This document shows positions 33,528-43,357 of a stretch of 64,000 bases of DNA, piece by piece (the first letter of the stretch is position 1; the number at the start of each line of letters is the position of its first letter). The stretch comes from Mycobacterium sp. OAS707 (GTDB taxonomy: Bacteria; Actinomycetota; Actinomycetes; Mycobacteriales; Mycobacteriaceae): positions 1,116,001 to 1,180,000 of the forward strand of contig NZ_JADBDS010000001.1 of the NCBI RefSeq assembly GCF_014873705.1, read 5' to 3'. The notes beneath the pieces are model-generated. The model did no database searches. It saw nothing but the letters and a program-made list of their open reading frames with translations, and was not told the DNA's origin. The position numbers and the translations under genes were made by a program.

Positions 33528-35216
33528 ATGGCGCGAAAGCTGCACATAGACGTGCGGCTCGCTACCCAGGTGCTGTTGCTGCAAGTGGCCGTGGTGACGC
33601 TCACGCTGGGCATCGCGGGCGGGCTGCTGGCCTTCATGAGCCACCAGCGACTCGCTGCCCAATACGAGGACCGTTCCCTGGACATGGCGCGTGCCATCGC
33701 GTTCGCCCCCGCGGTCCGCGTCGACGTCGCGCGCTATGAGAATGCACTGTTGACACCAAGCCCCGAGCTCACCGACCAGTTGGCGAGCGGGCAGTTGCAG
33801 CAATTGGCCACCGAAATCCAGCAGCGCACCAGCGTGTTGTTCGTGGTGATCACCAACAATCAGGGCATCCGGCTGTCGCATCCCAATCGCGATGAACTCG
33901 GTAAACACGTCAGCACCGATCCCTCCCAGGCGCTGGCCGGCCACGAGGTCGTGACGAGGGAATCCGGCCCGCTCGGGAGATCGGTTGGCGCGAAAGTACC
34001 TGTGTACGCGCCGGATTCGAACCGGGTCATCGGCGAGGTCAGTGTCGGCATCTCCACCGCCGCTGTTCATCAGCAGTTGTGGGCTGACGTCCGGACGGCG
34101 TCGGCTCTGGTGGGCTTGGCATTGCTCATCGGTGTCGTGGGCTCCGTGTTCCTCGCCAGGCGGTGGCGAGGCCTGACGATGGGGTTGCAGCCCTCCGAGA
34201 TGGCCGAGTTGATACGCGGTCAGTCGGCAGTTCTGCACGGCATCGACGAGGGTGTGCTCGCCGTCGACACCCATTGGAAGACAACTTTCGTCAACGAGAA
34301 GGCCTGCCGCCTACTGGACGTCAGCAGCGAGGTGGGCAGGCCGGTGGAAGAAGTCGGTCTGACGCCAAGGGTGCTCGAGGTGTTTCGTTCGGCCGATCCG
34401 ACGCCGACGATTGCGACCGTCGGCGATCGCATTGTGGTGGTCTCGGCGCGACGTGTGGCGCGTGAAGGCCGCGATCTGGGAACGGTGTTGGTGGTGCGCG
34501 ATCGCACCGACGTCGAATCGCTGACCCGCCAACTCGACGCCGTGCAGCTGATGAGCACAGTGCTACGCGCCCAACGCCACGAATTCGCCAATCGGCTGCA
34601 CCTGATCAACGGTCTGCTCCACGGTGGCCATACCGAGGAGGCCGCTTCCTACGTGGAGGAGTTGTTGGGGTCGGGCCCGCTGGGATCGGCGGTGCCTGGC
34701 ATCGAAAACGTCCGCGATGCCTTCCTGCAGGCGTTCCTGGCGGCGAAGGCTGCTTCGGCCCGCGAAGCCGGGGTGACGCTGACCCTCGGCGAGAACACCT
34801 GGGTGCCAGGTCGGCTCGCGCTGCCCGTCGACGTGACAACCGTGCTGGGCAATCTGGTCGACAATGCCATCGACGCTGCCAGAACAGGTGCCAGCCAGGC
34901 CAAGGTGGTGGAAGTCGAACTGCTGCAGGATGGTTCGACGCTACACATCACGGTCGCCGACACCGGAGACGGTGTCGCCCCCGATTTCGTCGAGCACGTG
35001 TTCACCGAAGGCGCGTCGACGAAGCCGGAATCCGGGATACCCGGCGGCCGTGGCATCGGGATGGCGTTGGCTCGACAGATCAGCCGCGCGCTGAGTGGCG
35101 ATATCCGGCTGTCCAGCCCGGGCAACCCGGACGCTCAGCTGTGCGGCGCAGAATTCATCGCCCGATTGCCGGGCGTCATGGCGAAGGAGGAAGCCCAATG
35201 GGTGGCTCAGAACTGA
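33528..35216 (+). CDS. Sensor histidine kinase, CitA/DcuS family
   Basis: 562 residues from ATG 33528. Seen: helix 1 (about 15-37), an extracytoplasmic PASp/Cache domain (about 38-178, with VVITNNQGIRLSHPNRDELG), helix 2 (about 182-203), a cytoplasmic PAS domain (about 215-320), the phospho-acceptor QRHEFANRLHLINGLL near 345 typical of this family, and an ATPase domain with DNAIDAAR, DTGDGV and GGRGIGMALARQ. Family knowledge: senses citrate, C4-dicarboxylates or similar acids outside the cell. It overlaps its response regulator by 19 bp. No di- or tricarboxylate transporter is adjacent, so the target is not obvious. Confidence 0.92.
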   Translation: MARKLHIDVRLATQVLLLQVAVVTLTLGIAGGLLAFMSHQRLAAQYEDRSLDMARAIAFAPAVRVDVARYENALLTPSPELTDQLASGQLQQLATEIQQRTSVLFVVITNNQGIRLSHPNRDELGKHVSTDPSQALAGHEVVTRESGPLGRSVGAKVPVYAPDSNRVIGEVSVGISTAAVHQQLWADVRTASALVGLALLIGVVGSVFLARRWRGLTMGLQPSEMAELIRGQSAVLHGIDEGVLAVDTHWKTTFVNEKACRLLDVSSEVGRPVEEVGLTPRVLEVFRSADPTPTIATVGDRIVVVSARRVAREGRDLGTVLVVRDRTDVESLTRQLDAVQLMSTVLRAQRHEFANRLHLINGLLHGGHTEEAASYVEELLGSGPLGSAVPGIENVRDAFLQAFLAAKAASAREAGVTLTLGENTWVPGRLALPVDVTTVLGNLVDNAIDAARTGASQAKVVEVELLQDGSTLHITVADTGDGVAPDFVEHVFTEGASTKPESGIPGGRGIGMALARQISRALSGDIRLSSPGNPDAQLCGAEFIARLPGVMAKEEAQWVAQN

Positions 35217-35881
35217 CCGTGCTCGTCGTCGACGACGACTTCCGAGTCGCCAACATGCACGCGGGTATCGTCAACGCGTTACCGGGCTTCACGGTCACGA
35301 CGACGGCGACCACACTCGCCGCCGCCCAGAAGGCCGACCCTGTCGATCTGGCCCTGGTCGACGTCTACCTGCCCGATGGGTCAGGAATTGACTTTGTTCG
35401 CGACTTGCGTTGCGACAGCATGGTTTTGAGCGCAGCGACCGACGCCCCGACGATTCGGGCCGCGATCGCGGCAGGAGCATTGAGCTACCTCGTCAAGCCG
35501 TTCGCGCCCACCGATCTCGTCGCACGGTTGTCGGGCTATACGCGCTACCGCAAAATTCTGTCGGGCACCAATCTTGGTGGAGCCGAGGTGGATTCGGCAC
35601 TGGATGCCCTGCGCCCCCGCATCGCTCCTGCCCAGTCCCCGACCGCCGTGGCCTCCCCCACCAAGCAGTTGGTGCTGGACTCGCTGCGCGCGGCAGGCCA
35701 GCCGATGTCATCGGCTGAGCTCTCCGCCGAGATCGGCGTATCGCGGGCCACTGCGCAACGGTATTTGTCGACACTGGCCAATTCGGGCGAGGTCAAGATC
35801 CAGCTGCGGTACGGCACGACCGGACGGCCCGAACAGGAATTCGTCGCCGTGGACAAGCCGCCCAGCCGTCCGCAGCGCTGA
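35198..35881 (+). CDS. Response regulator, CitB/DcuR family
   Basis: 227 residues from ATG 35198 behind AAGGAGG, inside the end of the kinase gene. Seen: receiver domain with acidic pocket DDD at 12-14, phospho-acceptor Asp55 in LVDVYLPDGSG and the switch Lys in YLVKPFAP; C-terminal winged-helix with MSSAELSAEIGVSRATAQRY as in CitB/DcuR. Partner of the upstream kinase. Regulated genes cannot be read from the sequence; the following lipid operon starts 226 bp downstream with its own ribosome-binding site. Confidence 0.93.
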   Translation: MGGSELTVLVVDDDFRVANMHAGIVNALPGFTVTTTATTLAAAQKADPVDLALVDVYLPDGSGIDFVRDLRCDSMVLSAATDAPTIRAAIAAGALSYLVKPFAPTDLVARLSGYTRYRKILSGTNLGGAEVDSALDALRPRIAPAQSPTAVASPTKQLVLDSLRAAGQPMSSAELSAEIGVSRATAQRYLSTLANSGEVKIQLRYGTTGRPEQEFVAVDKPPSRPQR

Positions 35882-36107
35882 ACGTCACGATCTGATCGCG
35901 GCCGCCGCAACCCGTCACGGCTGCCAACTACTTCGGCACCAGGCAAACGACTCGAACAGTTTTACCTGGTCTATTCATCCTTATAGCTAACCCGGGTCGG
36001 GGCCTGAATCCGACCTTCAAGGATCTGCCAAGGATCCACCAAGCCCTCGGCCGCAATCTTTTCGTGACCGGCCCCACAGGCCGAAACGACAACGAAAGGA
36101 ACGACCA

Positions 36108-36782
36108 ATGCTCGGCCTGTACGCACTGAAGCCCTGGTACACCAGGCGACTGACACCCGTTCTCAATGCCGCGGTCGCGCACAACGTGTCCCCTGACGTC
36201 TTCACCGCCGCAGGCGTCGTCGCTGCCGGCGCCGCCGGAGTGACCATCGCGTTGGGCTGGTGGCCGCTGGCCGCACTGTTTCTCGCGCTGCGACTGGCCG
36301 GCGCCAACCTCGACGGCGCTGTCGCTCGGGCCCGTGGCGTGAGCCGGCCGTGGGGGTTCGTGGTCAACGAGATCGGCGACCGCGCCTCGGACCTGCTGAC
36401 CTTCGCAGGCCTGGCGGTCTTCGCGGCGCGCCTGCACGGCCCCGGCTTCCACTGGCTGTCCTGGACGGTGATTCAGGTATTCGCCGCCGCGCTGGCCGCG
36501 ACGCTGCCCACCTTCGCCTCGCTGGCCGCGGCGGCCGCGGGAGCGACCCGCCGCAACGGCGGCCCGTTGGGCAAGACCGAACGCTGCTTGCTCACCGTGC
36601 TGGCCACCGCGATTCCGTTCATCATGCCGGTGCTCTTGATGCAGATGGTCAACGGTTCGATCCTTACCACGGTGCTGCGGCTGCGCGCCGCCCGCCGCGA
36701 GCTGGCACAGAAGCGCGAGCAGGAGCAGGCCGACCTGATCGACCTCCCGACCCGCCCGATCTTGACGGCGGTGGCAGCATGA
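36108..36782 (+). CDS. CDP-alcohol phosphatidyltransferase family protein, YnbA-like
   Basis: 224 residues; ATG behind AAAGGAA. Seen: five or six membrane helices and the family signature in altered form, ANLDGAVAR then GFVVNEIGD: relative to DxxDGxxAR(x8)GxxxDxxxD, the first Asp is Ala and the third is Asn, while the second and fourth are kept. E. coli YnbA, as I recall it, has a similar N/A..D and N..D pattern, and its operon also contains a CdsA-like gene (YnbB). Reaction if active: transfer of a phosphoalcohol to or from a CDP-linked lipid. It overlaps the acyltransferase gene by 4 bp (ATGA). Confidence 0.82.
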   Translation: MLGLYALKPWYTRRLTPVLNAAVAHNVSPDVFTAAGVVAAGAAGVTIALGWWPLAALFLALRLAGANLDGAVARARGVSRPWGFVVNEIGDRASDLLTFAGLAVFAARLHGPGFHWLSWTVIQVFAAALAATLPTFASLAAAAAGATRRNGGPLGKTERCLLTVLATAIPFIMPVLLMQMVNGSILTTVLRLRAARRELAQKREQEQADLIDLPTRPILTAVAA

Positions 36783-37408
36783 CCGCGATCTCCTACGTGC
36801 TGCGGCACTGGATGTGGCGCCTTGCGAGCGCGGTATCTGGCGGGCTGACCGTGACCGGCAAGTGGCGCGGCTCCGGCGGCTGCATCGTGGTGGCCAACCA
36901 CTCGTCGCATGCCGACACCGCGGTCCTGCTGGCCGCCCTTCCGCCCAAGGCCAAGCCGGTGTTCGGCGCCGCCGCTGACTACTGGTTCGACGTGCGTGTG
37001 CGCCGGTTCATCGCGACCTCGCTCGCCGGCGTCCTTCCGGTTCGGCGCAACGCTGAGGGCTCCTACGCGGCGCTCCTCGCCGCGGCCCGCCCCGCGCTGA
37101 AGGCCGGACGCACCATCGTCCTCTACCCCGAGGGCACCCGTTCGACCGACGGCACCATCGGCGAGTTCCGTTCGGGTGCACTGCGGTTGGCGCGCGAATG
37201 CGGTGTGCCGATCGTGCCGGTCGCAGTGACGGGCACGGCCGACGTGCTGCCCAAGGGCGGCCGCTGGTCCCCCGCCCCGATGCAGGTCCGCATCGGCGAG
37301 CCGATCGATCCCAACAGCACCTCGGCATCGGAGCTGCGGAGCGCGGTACTGGCGCTGCGGGACAACCTGCAACCGGAGGTTGTCAACCGCTACGCGCTGG
37401 CGGCGTGA
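36779..37408 (+). CDS. 1-acyl-sn-glycerol-3-phosphate acyltransferase (PlsC-like)
   Basis: 209 residues from ATG 36779, overlapping the CDP-alcohol transferase stop. Seen: acyltransferase motif I NHSSHAD at 40-46 (His41, Asp46), FIATSLAGVLPVRRNAEGSY for motif II, YPEGTRS for motif III near 120, and GVPIVPVAVTGTADVLP for motif IV. Reaction: acylation of lysophosphatidic acid or another lysolipid at the inner membrane. Inferred to act with the adjacent CDP-alcohol transferase and the CdsA-like protein. Convergent with the FHA-ABC gene, 6 bp between stops. Confidence 0.9.
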   Translation: MTAISYVLRHWMWRLASAVSGGLTVTGKWRGSGGCIVVANHSSHADTAVLLAALPPKAKPVFGAAADYWFDVRVRRFIATSLAGVLPVRRNAEGSYAALLAAARPALKAGRTIVLYPEGTRSTDGTIGEFRSGALRLARECGVPIVPVAVTGTADVLPKGGRWSPAPMQVRIGEPIDPNSTSASELRSAVLALRDNLQPEVVNRYALAA

Positions 37409-37414
37409 CGACGG

Positions 37415-39769
37415 CTACTTGGTGGTCGCTTTGAACCGGATCTTCCACCGCGCGAAGGCCAGATAGCACACCGCGAGCACGCCGAGCATGACGATGTCGA
37501 ACGACCACGCCGCCGCGGTGTGTTTCCAATGCGAGTCATGCGAAATCACCGCAACGGTGTTCGTCAGGTCCACCGTCGACGCCGTCGCCGCCAAACCCCA
37601 CCGCGACGGTGTCAGCCAGGAGACCGGGTCCAGCGGCCGGCCCGTCACCGGGATGAAGCCGCCGGCGAGCACGAGTTGCGCCATGACCGTCACAACCATC
37701 AGCGGCAGCACCTGATTGCTGTTCTGCGCCAACGCCGATACCAGGAGTCCGAGTACCGCTGCCGCCACACACGTTGCCGCGATGTCAACGAACAGCTCGA
37801 ATCTCGCACTGCCGAGCATTGACGCGCCCAGCGGTGCGCCCTTGCCGATCGTCGGTGCCGTGACGATCAGTACCAGGATGGCCGACTGAATCACCGCGGC
37901 CGCTGCGAACACCACGACCTTGGCCGCCAGATACGCCGACGCCGACAGCCCTGCCGCCTGTTCGCGGTGGAAGATGGTTCGCTCGCCGACCAATTCACGA
38001 ATGGTGAGCGCGGTGCCCATGAAGATCGCGCCGAGATTCAGCAACACCACGATCTGTTTGGCTTCGTTGGGCGCAGCGCTGTCGATTGCCGCCTTGCCGA
38101 AGCCGTTTTCGCCGGCCACCGCCAGCGGCAGCAACCCGAGCAGGAACGGCAGCAAGACCAAGAAGACGAAGTAGCCGCGGTCGGCGCGAACCAGCCGGAC
38201 CTGGCGGCGGGCGATCGTCCAGAACTGGCGTGCTATCCCGGCATGTGCCGGTTTGGCGACGGGCTGCTTCGGCTGCGGGTGCTCGCGCGACTCAGCCGTG
38301 CTCTCAGCGCGCTCGAGGAATCGCTGGTGGGCCCCTTCGGGATCGGCCTCGATGGCGGTGAAGATGTCGGCCCAGTCGGTGCTGCCCATTGCATCGCCGA
38401 GCTCACCGGGTGGTCCGCAGTACGCGGTCCTGCCGCCGGGGGCCAGCAGCAGGACCTGATCGCAAACGTCGAGATAGGCCAACGAGTGGGTCACCACCAC
38501 GACGATGCGACCGGCATCGGCAAGCTGGCGCAGCATCCTCATCACCAGCTGGTCCAAGGCAGGGTCCAGTCCGGTCGTCGGCTCGTCGAGGACAAGCAGC
38601 GACGGGCCGGTCAACAATTCCAACGCGACCGACGCTCGCTTGCGCTGGCCGCCCGACAGATTCTCGATCCGTGTGCCGGCGTGTGGCGTCAGCTCGAGTT
38701 CCTCGAGAACTTGCCGGACCACCCATTGCCGTTCTTCCTTGGTGGTGTCTTGCGACATTCGCAATTCGGCCGCGTAACCCAGGGCTTGGTTGACGGTGAG
38801 TTGGCGATGCACCACGTCGTCTTGTGGCACCATTCCAATTCGATTGCGCAACAACGCATAGTCGGTGTGGATGTTGTGCCCGTCGAACGACACCAAGCCG
38901 CCGTGCGGCCGCATCGTCCCGGCGATGACGTTCAACAGAGTGGATTTGCCCGATCCCGACGGCCCGATCACCGCCGTCAGGGTGGCGGGCTTAGCGGTGA
39001 ACGAAACCTGTTCCAGCAAAGTGCGATTGCCACTGACCGTCAAGCTGATGTCACGGACGTCGAGGCCGGCGGAGTCCGCGGCCGGTGCGGTGCGACGGAC
39101 CAAGGTGCCGTTGACGAAGACCATGTCGACATTGGCGATCGTGACGACGTCGTTCTCGGCCAAATAGGCGTCCTTGATCCGTTGGCCGTTGACATAGGTT
39201 CCATTGCTGCTGATGTCCTGGATCTGCACTCCCTGCGCGGTGGGAATCAAGCGCGCGTGATGGCGCGAGGCAATCAGATCCGGGATGACGATGTCGTTGT
39301 CGACTTCTCGGCCGATGGTCGTCGAACCCGGTGGTGGCTCCACGGGCACGCCCGGCCGCAGCACCCGGATCAGGGACGTCACGGCGTTGAACGCCTCGGT
39401 CTTGCCGTCGGCGTCGTGTTTCGTCGGGATCGTGGTCCTGTCGTCCGGCGGTCCACTGTCGCGGCCGAGCTCGAATGTCACCGTCGGACCGTCGGGTTCG
39501 CCGATGTGAATGGTCTGGCCGTCGCGAATGTCCACCGACGACACTCGCTGCTTGTCGACGTACATTCCGTTGGTGCTGGAGTTGTCGACCGCGACCCAGT
39601 GCCCGTCGAGGTATCGCAGCAGGACGTGAGCGCGCGAGACGCCCGGCTGAGGCAGTCGGACATCGGCGTGGACGTCGCGTCCGATCACGAGATCCCCACC
39701 AGGCCCGAAGGTGCGATGCCAGCCACCGGCGTAGACGGTGATCGTCGGCGGCGGTTGCTGATTCATCAT
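37415..39769 (-). CDS. FHA-FHA-ABC exporter (Rv1747-like)
   Basis: 784 residues from ATG 39769 (a second ATG follows); this start overlaps the upstream stop as ATGA, and the longer frame is rejected. Seen: FHA1 (about 20-95, IGRDVHADVRLPQPGVSRAH), FHA2 (about 160-230, SRHHARL and SSNGTYVNG), ABC ATPase (Walker A GPSGSGKST near 267, LSGGQRKRAS, Walker B LLVLDEPTTGLD near 390) and an ABC2 membrane domain with six helices from about 530. M. tuberculosis Rv1747 has this exact architecture, is phosphorylated by PknF and has been linked to export of glycolipids. Here it sits in a lipid operon facing three kinases; FHA domains read phosphothreonine, so kinase control is likely. Confidence 0.93.
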   Translation of the reverse strand: MMNQQPPPTITVYAGGWHRTFGPGGDLVIGRDVHADVRLPQPGVSRAHVLLRYLDGHWVAVDNSSTNGMYVDKQRVSSVDIRDGQTIHIGEPDGPTVTFELGRDSGPPDDRTTIPTKHDADGKTEAFNAVTSLIRVLRPGVPVEPPPGSTTIGREVDNDIVIPDLIASRHHARLIPTAQGVQIQDISSNGTYVNGQRIKDAYLAENDVVTIANVDMVFVNGTLVRRTAPAADSAGLDVRDISLTVSGNRTLLEQVSFTAKPATLTAVIGPSGSGKSTLLNVIAGTMRPHGGLVSFDGHNIHTDYALLRNRIGMVPQDDVVHRQLTVNQALGYAAELRMSQDTTKEERQWVVRQVLEELELTPHAGTRIENLSGGQRKRASVALELLTGPSLLVLDEPTTGLDPALDQLVMRMLRQLADAGRIVVVVTHSLAYLDVCDQVLLLAPGGRTAYCGPPGELGDAMGSTDWADIFTAIEADPEGAHQRFLERAESTAESREHPQPKQPVAKPAHAGIARQFWTIARRQVRLVRADRGYFVFLVLLPFLLGLLPLAVAGENGFGKAAIDSAAPNEAKQIVVLLNLGAIFMGTALTIRELVGERTIFHREQAAGLSASAYLAAKVVVFAAAAVIQSAILVLIVTAPTIGKGAPLGASMLGSARFELFVDIAATCVAAAVLGLLVSALAQNSNQVLPLMVVTVMAQLVLAGGFIPVTGRPLDPVSWLTPSRWGLAATASTVDLTNTVAVISHDSHWKHTAAAWSFDIVMLGVLAVCYLAFARWKIRFKATTK

Positions 39770-40377
39770 GACCACGCAGCAATTACAGCGGAAAGTCCTG
39801 CGGTGAAAACCACCGCCGCGATGATCAGATAGACCCCGTACAGCCGTCGCAGCAAGGGGTGCAACACCTTTGACAGACCCCATACCACCAAGCCGACCGA
39901 TGATATTCGCAGTCCACGCTCCAACAGAGTCCAGGCCGCCAGTCGCCACAGGTCGATGTGGTGCTCACCGGCCGCGCGCGCGTACACCTTGACCGGAATG
40001 CCCGACAATGCCTGGTGCATGATCGCGCTCGGTCCGGCAGACAGTTGGCCGAATGCCGTCGCCGCCATTCGCGGTGTGGTCAGCGGCGCCGGTAACAAAA
40101 CGCCGCGAGATGCCAGCCAGGCGTTGGTGAGTACGCCGAGCACCGATCCGGCGATCACCGCGGCGGCCCACGGCATCACGCGCCGCGGGACTGCGGCGGC
40201 AAGCAGTATCAGCGCCATCTCCGCGACGATGAACCAACTCAGCGCTTCGGCGTATCCCCACACGAACGCCACAGCCAACCCGTACGGGCCGGCGACCAGC
40301 GCTGCGATCACAGTCCAGATACGTGATTGCCGATCGGAATGCGTTCCCGCAGAAAGGAACCCGCTGTCGCCGCTCAT
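39766..40377 (-). CDS. Small multi-pass membrane protein of unknown function
   Basis: 203 residues from ATG 40377, overlapping the CdsA-like stop (ATGA) and ending inside the FHA-ABC start (ATGA). I do not recognise the family. Seen: four or five hydrophobic helices, with [20 protein letters not shown] early, an amphipathic central part ([20 protein letters not shown]) and two C-terminal helices. The placement between a cytidylyltransferase and an exporter, coupled on both sides, suggests a role in handling or translocating the same lipid. The early glutamates in hydrophobic context recall VTT/DedA-like proteins, but that is a guess. Confidence 0.75.
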   Translation of the reverse strand: MSGDSGFLSAGTHSDRQSRIWTVIAALVAGPYGLAVAFVWGYAEALSWFIVAEMALILLAAAVPRRVMPWAAAVIAGSVLGVLTNAWLASRGVLLPAPLTTPRMAATAFGQLSAGPSAIMHQALSGIPVKVYARAAGEHHIDLWRLAAWTLLERGLRISSVGLVVWGLSKVLHPLLRRLYGVYLIIAAVVFTAGLSAVIAAWS

Positions 40378-41234
40378 CCGAGGAGGTAGGCCAGCGGGAG
40401 TACGAGCAACAGTGAGTCGATCCGGTCGAGCAGACCTCCGAATCCGGGGAGCCAGGTGCCCGCGTCTTTGACTTGTGCCTGCCGCTTCACCATCGACTCC
40501 AACAGGTCGCCGAGCAGGCCGCCAAACGCCACCGCGATGAGCAGACCGACCGAAATCGTGCCCAACAACGTGAGCACGATGAAGGCGCCGATGAAGGCGC
40601 CGACCAGTCCGCCGATCGTCTTGTTCGGGCTCAACGGGGACAACGGCGCACGCGCCCAACCGAAGCGGCGCAACCCTTTTCCACCGCACCAGGCCGCGAC
40701 ATCAGCGGCTGAGGCGGCGAAGGCGACCAGGAAGGTATCGGGCCACACCATCACAAGGTGGGCCAGGGACCAACAGATCCACACCGAACCGAACGCGGTG
40801 AACGCTGTGCGTCTGCCACCGTGTTCGACGTCACCGCCGAGAACTGACGGCAACGCACAAGCCAACACGACGATCGGCGCCAGTCCCAGCAGCGTTGGAT
40901 GCAGCCATGCCGCCAATGGATAGAGGACGCTCAGCGCCAACAGGATGCCGGTGTCGATCTTGCTGAGCTTCACCAACCGCGCGTACTCGACCACCGCGAC
41001 CACCGCCAGCGTCGCGGCCAGTGCGGCGGTGGGTCCCCGCCCTATCCAGACCGGAATGCCGACGATGGGTGCGATGAGCACCCAAGTGGTCCACTTCTGG
41101 ATCAATTCGCGCTTGCGGGACGCGAACACGGCGATTCCGCCGACCACCAGGATTGCCACGGTGATCCACATGAAGAACACCGCGCGGGCGTAGAGATGGA
41201 TGTGCAGTGGGCCGACGTCAAGGTTGAGAGGCAT
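40374..41234 (-). CDS. Phosphatidate cytidylyltransferase-like protein (CdsA/YnbB-like)
   Basis: 286 residues from ATG 41234; the longer frame upstream has no hydrophobic segments. Seen: about eight membrane helices and the CDP-diglyceride synthase signature near the C-terminus, [20 protein letters not shown] followed by GLLDRIDS; the usual PGHGG is PGFGG, so the histidine is replaced. Also [16 protein letters not shown], the CdsA cytosolic loop. Reaction if active: CTP + phosphatidic acid to CDP-diacylglycerol. Probably a second, specialised copy rather than the housekeeping CdsA. First gene of a three-gene coupled operon with the small membrane protein and FHA-ABC exporter. Confidence 0.87.
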   Translation of the reverse strand: MPLNLDVGPLHIHLYARAVFFMWITVAILVVGGIAVFASRKRELIQKWTTWVLIAPIVGIPVWIGRGPTAALAATLAVVAVVEYARLVKLSKIDTGILLALSVLYPLAAWLHPTLLGLAPIVVLACALPSVLGGDVEHGGRRTAFTAFGSVWICWSLAHLVMVWPDTFLVAFAASAADVAAWCGGKGLRRFGWARAPLSPLSPNKTIGGLVGAFIGAFIVLTLLGTISVGLLIAVAFGGLLGDLLESMVKRQAQVKDAGTWLPGFGGLLDRIDSLLLVLPLAYLLG

Positions 41235-41380
41235 GCGCCGATCGAAATGAACGATCGACAGGTACCAATCGACGAGCGTCAACGTGCCCGGCCTTCCGGC
41301 AGTCTTCAGTTCAGGACACGATATGCCGTGTCGGCCGATCCGGTAGCCGAAACGGAGTTCGGTTATTCCTTTTGCAGGTT

Positions 41381-41386
41381 TATCGT
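41381..41386 (+). promoter_or_regulatory. Leaderless -10 of kinase 1
   Basis: Seen: TATCGT (TANNNT), then 6 nt (GAGGCC), then GTG 41393. The same arrangement precedes the two other kinase genes. No spaced Shine-Dalgarno site. Confidence 0.65.
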
Positions 41387-41392
41387 GAGGCC

Positions 41393-43300
41393 GTGGACGG
41401 CACGCCTTTTGGCCGCTACCAGTTGATCGAATTGCTGGCGCGCGGGGGAATGGGCGAAGTGTGGCGCGCCCATGACACCACGATCGACCGGGTGGTAGCG
41501 CTGAAAATGCTGCTACCGCACTACGCGCAGGACCCGGATTTCGAAAGGCGATTCCGCCGCGAGGCCCGCGCCGCGGCACGTTTGGATGACCCGCACGTCG
41601 TGCCGATCTATGACGTCGGCGAAATCGACGGCCGACTGTATGTGACGATGCGATTGATCGACGGCGTCGATTTACAAACCCTGTTGAACCGCGGCCCCTT
41701 GGAAGCTCGGCGCGCGGTACACATCGTCGAGCAGATCGCCTCAGCACTGCACAGTGCGCATCAGGCCGGCCTGGTGCATCGCGACGTCAAACCGTCCAAC
41801 ATTCTGTTGACCCGCAACGACTTCGCCTATCTCATCGACTTCGGCATCGCCCGCGGCGCGACCGACACCGCGCTGACATCGGCCAACACCACCATCGGCA
41901 CGTGGGCCTACATGGCTCCCGAACGCTTCAGCACCGGGGAGTCCAAACCGAGCGTGGATATCTACGCGCTGGCATGCGTGCTCTACCAATGCCTCACGGG
42001 CCATCCGCCCTATCCAGGCGACACCCTCGAACAAGTCGCCGTCGGACACATGGTCGCCCCACCGCCACATCCCTCCGAAGACAGCGACACCGTCCCGACG
42101 GCGATGGATCACGTCATCGTCACCGGCCTGGCCAAGCAACCCGACGACCGTTACCCCACCGCTATCGAAATGGCCGCCGCCGCACGACATGCCATCACCG
42201 CGCCTGTGAGTCGGAGCAGCCGAGACGCCCAGACCCAGCGATGGCCTGCAGATCCCGCCTACGCCGGCGAAACGGTCGTGCAACCACCACCGCCGCCCCC
42301 GCTGCCGCCGGCACCACCGGTCGGCACGGGCCGGCGCCCCGGCATCCTGATCGGCGCAATCGCAGTCGTCGCACTACTGATCGCAGGCGGCGTCTTTGCA
42401 GTCGTGAAGTTCTCGCGCGACGACAAACCGGCCGCCGCCAAACCCACCGGCACTACCGCTGCCGCTGCTGCGGTCCCCGCGCCCAACAGCGGGCCGTTCA
42501 CTGGGATGTACCGCGCCGACTTCGGCCCGATCAGCACTCTCGCCGGGGTCGCGGATCCAAGCGCTAAGCCGTCGACGGCTACGTACGGGGTCCGCTCGGT
42601 GTGCCGCGCGACGGGATGCGTCGCGACGGCGTCGCGACTGAGCGGTGACTCGTCGTTCGCCCCGACGGTGGAATTCGACGACGTCGGTGGGAGTTGGTTG
42701 GCGGTGACCCTCGCCTCGCAGCAGTGCCGGGAAAATCCGGGCGCCGAAGCCTGGCAGGTGTTCACGCTGCAGCCGCAACCTGACGGCCGCCTGACCGGCG
42801 ATTGGACCGGAACAACCGGCAATTCCTGCGAGGCCAAGCACACGGTGACGTTCACCCGCACCGGTGATATCGACATCGGCAGCCTGCCCGACCCTGCCAG
42901 CCTGCCACCACGGGTGGTCTCGCCCGCCGAAGCGCTCCACGGCAGCTACCACCAAACGAGGACTTTCACCGACGGACAGAAACAGCAACCGGCCGACTTC
43001 GTCGTCACCACGAACTGTCTGCGCACCGGCGACCGGTGCATGAGCTACTTGCACAACCAGCAGGGCATCGTCGAACCGTTGGTATTCGCCGACAGCAGCT
43101 GGTCTTTGGCCACCGAGTTCGACGCCAAGTGTCCGACCAGCGGCGAGTCGATGCGTGTCAAGAAGACCGGGCAGTATCCGTTACCCAAACCCTTGCAGAA
43201 TCCGATCACGCTGCTCACCGGGCACGGCGTCCAGGAACAGGCCCAGCCGTGTGCAGTCACCATCGAGTTCGACGAAACAATCACGCGCACTGGCGATTAG
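41393..43300 (+). CDS. Receptor Ser/Thr protein kinase, PknE/PknH-type (kinase 1)
   Basis: 635 residues from GTG 41393, chosen for the leaderless -10 and the family opening [10 protein letters not shown]; an in-frame TTG at 41372 is less likely. Seen: kinase domain 1-265 with Lys in [18 protein letters not shown] and [11 protein letters not shown]. The glycine loop reads [10 protein letters not shown], with Ala for the first Gly. Then a Pro-rich linker, one helix about 317-338, and a 300-residue extracellular domain with paired cysteines ([21 protein letters not shown]). The ligand of the outer domain is unknown. Tandem paralogue of kinase 2, 57 bp downstream. Likely input to the divergent FHA-ABC lipid operon. 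Confidence 0.92.
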   Translation: MDGTPFGRYQLIELLARGGMGEVWRAHDTTIDRVVALKMLLPHYAQDPDFERRFRREARAAARLDDPHVVPIYDVGEIDGRLYVTMRLIDGVDLQTLLNRGPLEARRAVHIVEQIASALHSAHQAGLVHRDVKPSNILLTRNDFAYLIDFGIARGATDTALTSANTTIGTWAYMAPERFSTGESKPSVDIYALACVLYQCLTGHPPYPGDTLEQVAVGHMVAPPPHPSEDSDTVPTAMDHVIVTGLAKQPDDRYPTAIEMAAAARHAITAPVSRSSRDAQTQRWPADPAYAGETVVQPPPPPPLPPAPPVGTGRRPGILIGAIAVVALLIAGGVFAVVKFSRDDKPAAAKPTGTTAAAAAVPAPNSGPFTGMYRADFGPISTLAGVADPSAKPSTATYGVRSVCRATGCVATASRLSGDSSFAPTVEFDDVGGSWLAVTLASQQCRENPGAEAWQVFTLQPQPDGRLTGDWTGTTGNSCEAKHTVTFTRTGDIDIGSLPDPASLPPRVVSPAEALHGSYHQTRTFTDGQKQQPADFVVTTNCLRTGDRCMSYLHNQQGIVEPLVFADSSWSLATEFDAKCPTSGESMRVKKTGQYPLPKPLQNPITLLTGHGVQEQAQPCAVTIEFDETITRTGD

Positions 43301-43345
43301 CGCAAGCATGTGCCAATCACACCCACAGACGTGGTAATTGGCCGT

Positions 43346-43351
43346 TATCGT
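43346..43351 (+). promoter_or_regulatory. Leaderless -10 of kinase 2
   Basis: Seen: TATCGT, then 6 nt (GAGCCG), then GTG 43358. It lies 45 bp after the kinase 1 stop, so kinase 2 probably has its own promoter despite the tandem arrangement. Confidence 0.65.
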
Positions 43352-43357
43352 GAGCCG

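Noticed and set aside
37967..39832. 621-codon plus-strand frame opposite the FHA-ABC gene
   Set aside because: Shadow of a gene with complete FHA and ABC motifs; the translation has no hydrophobic or motif structure.
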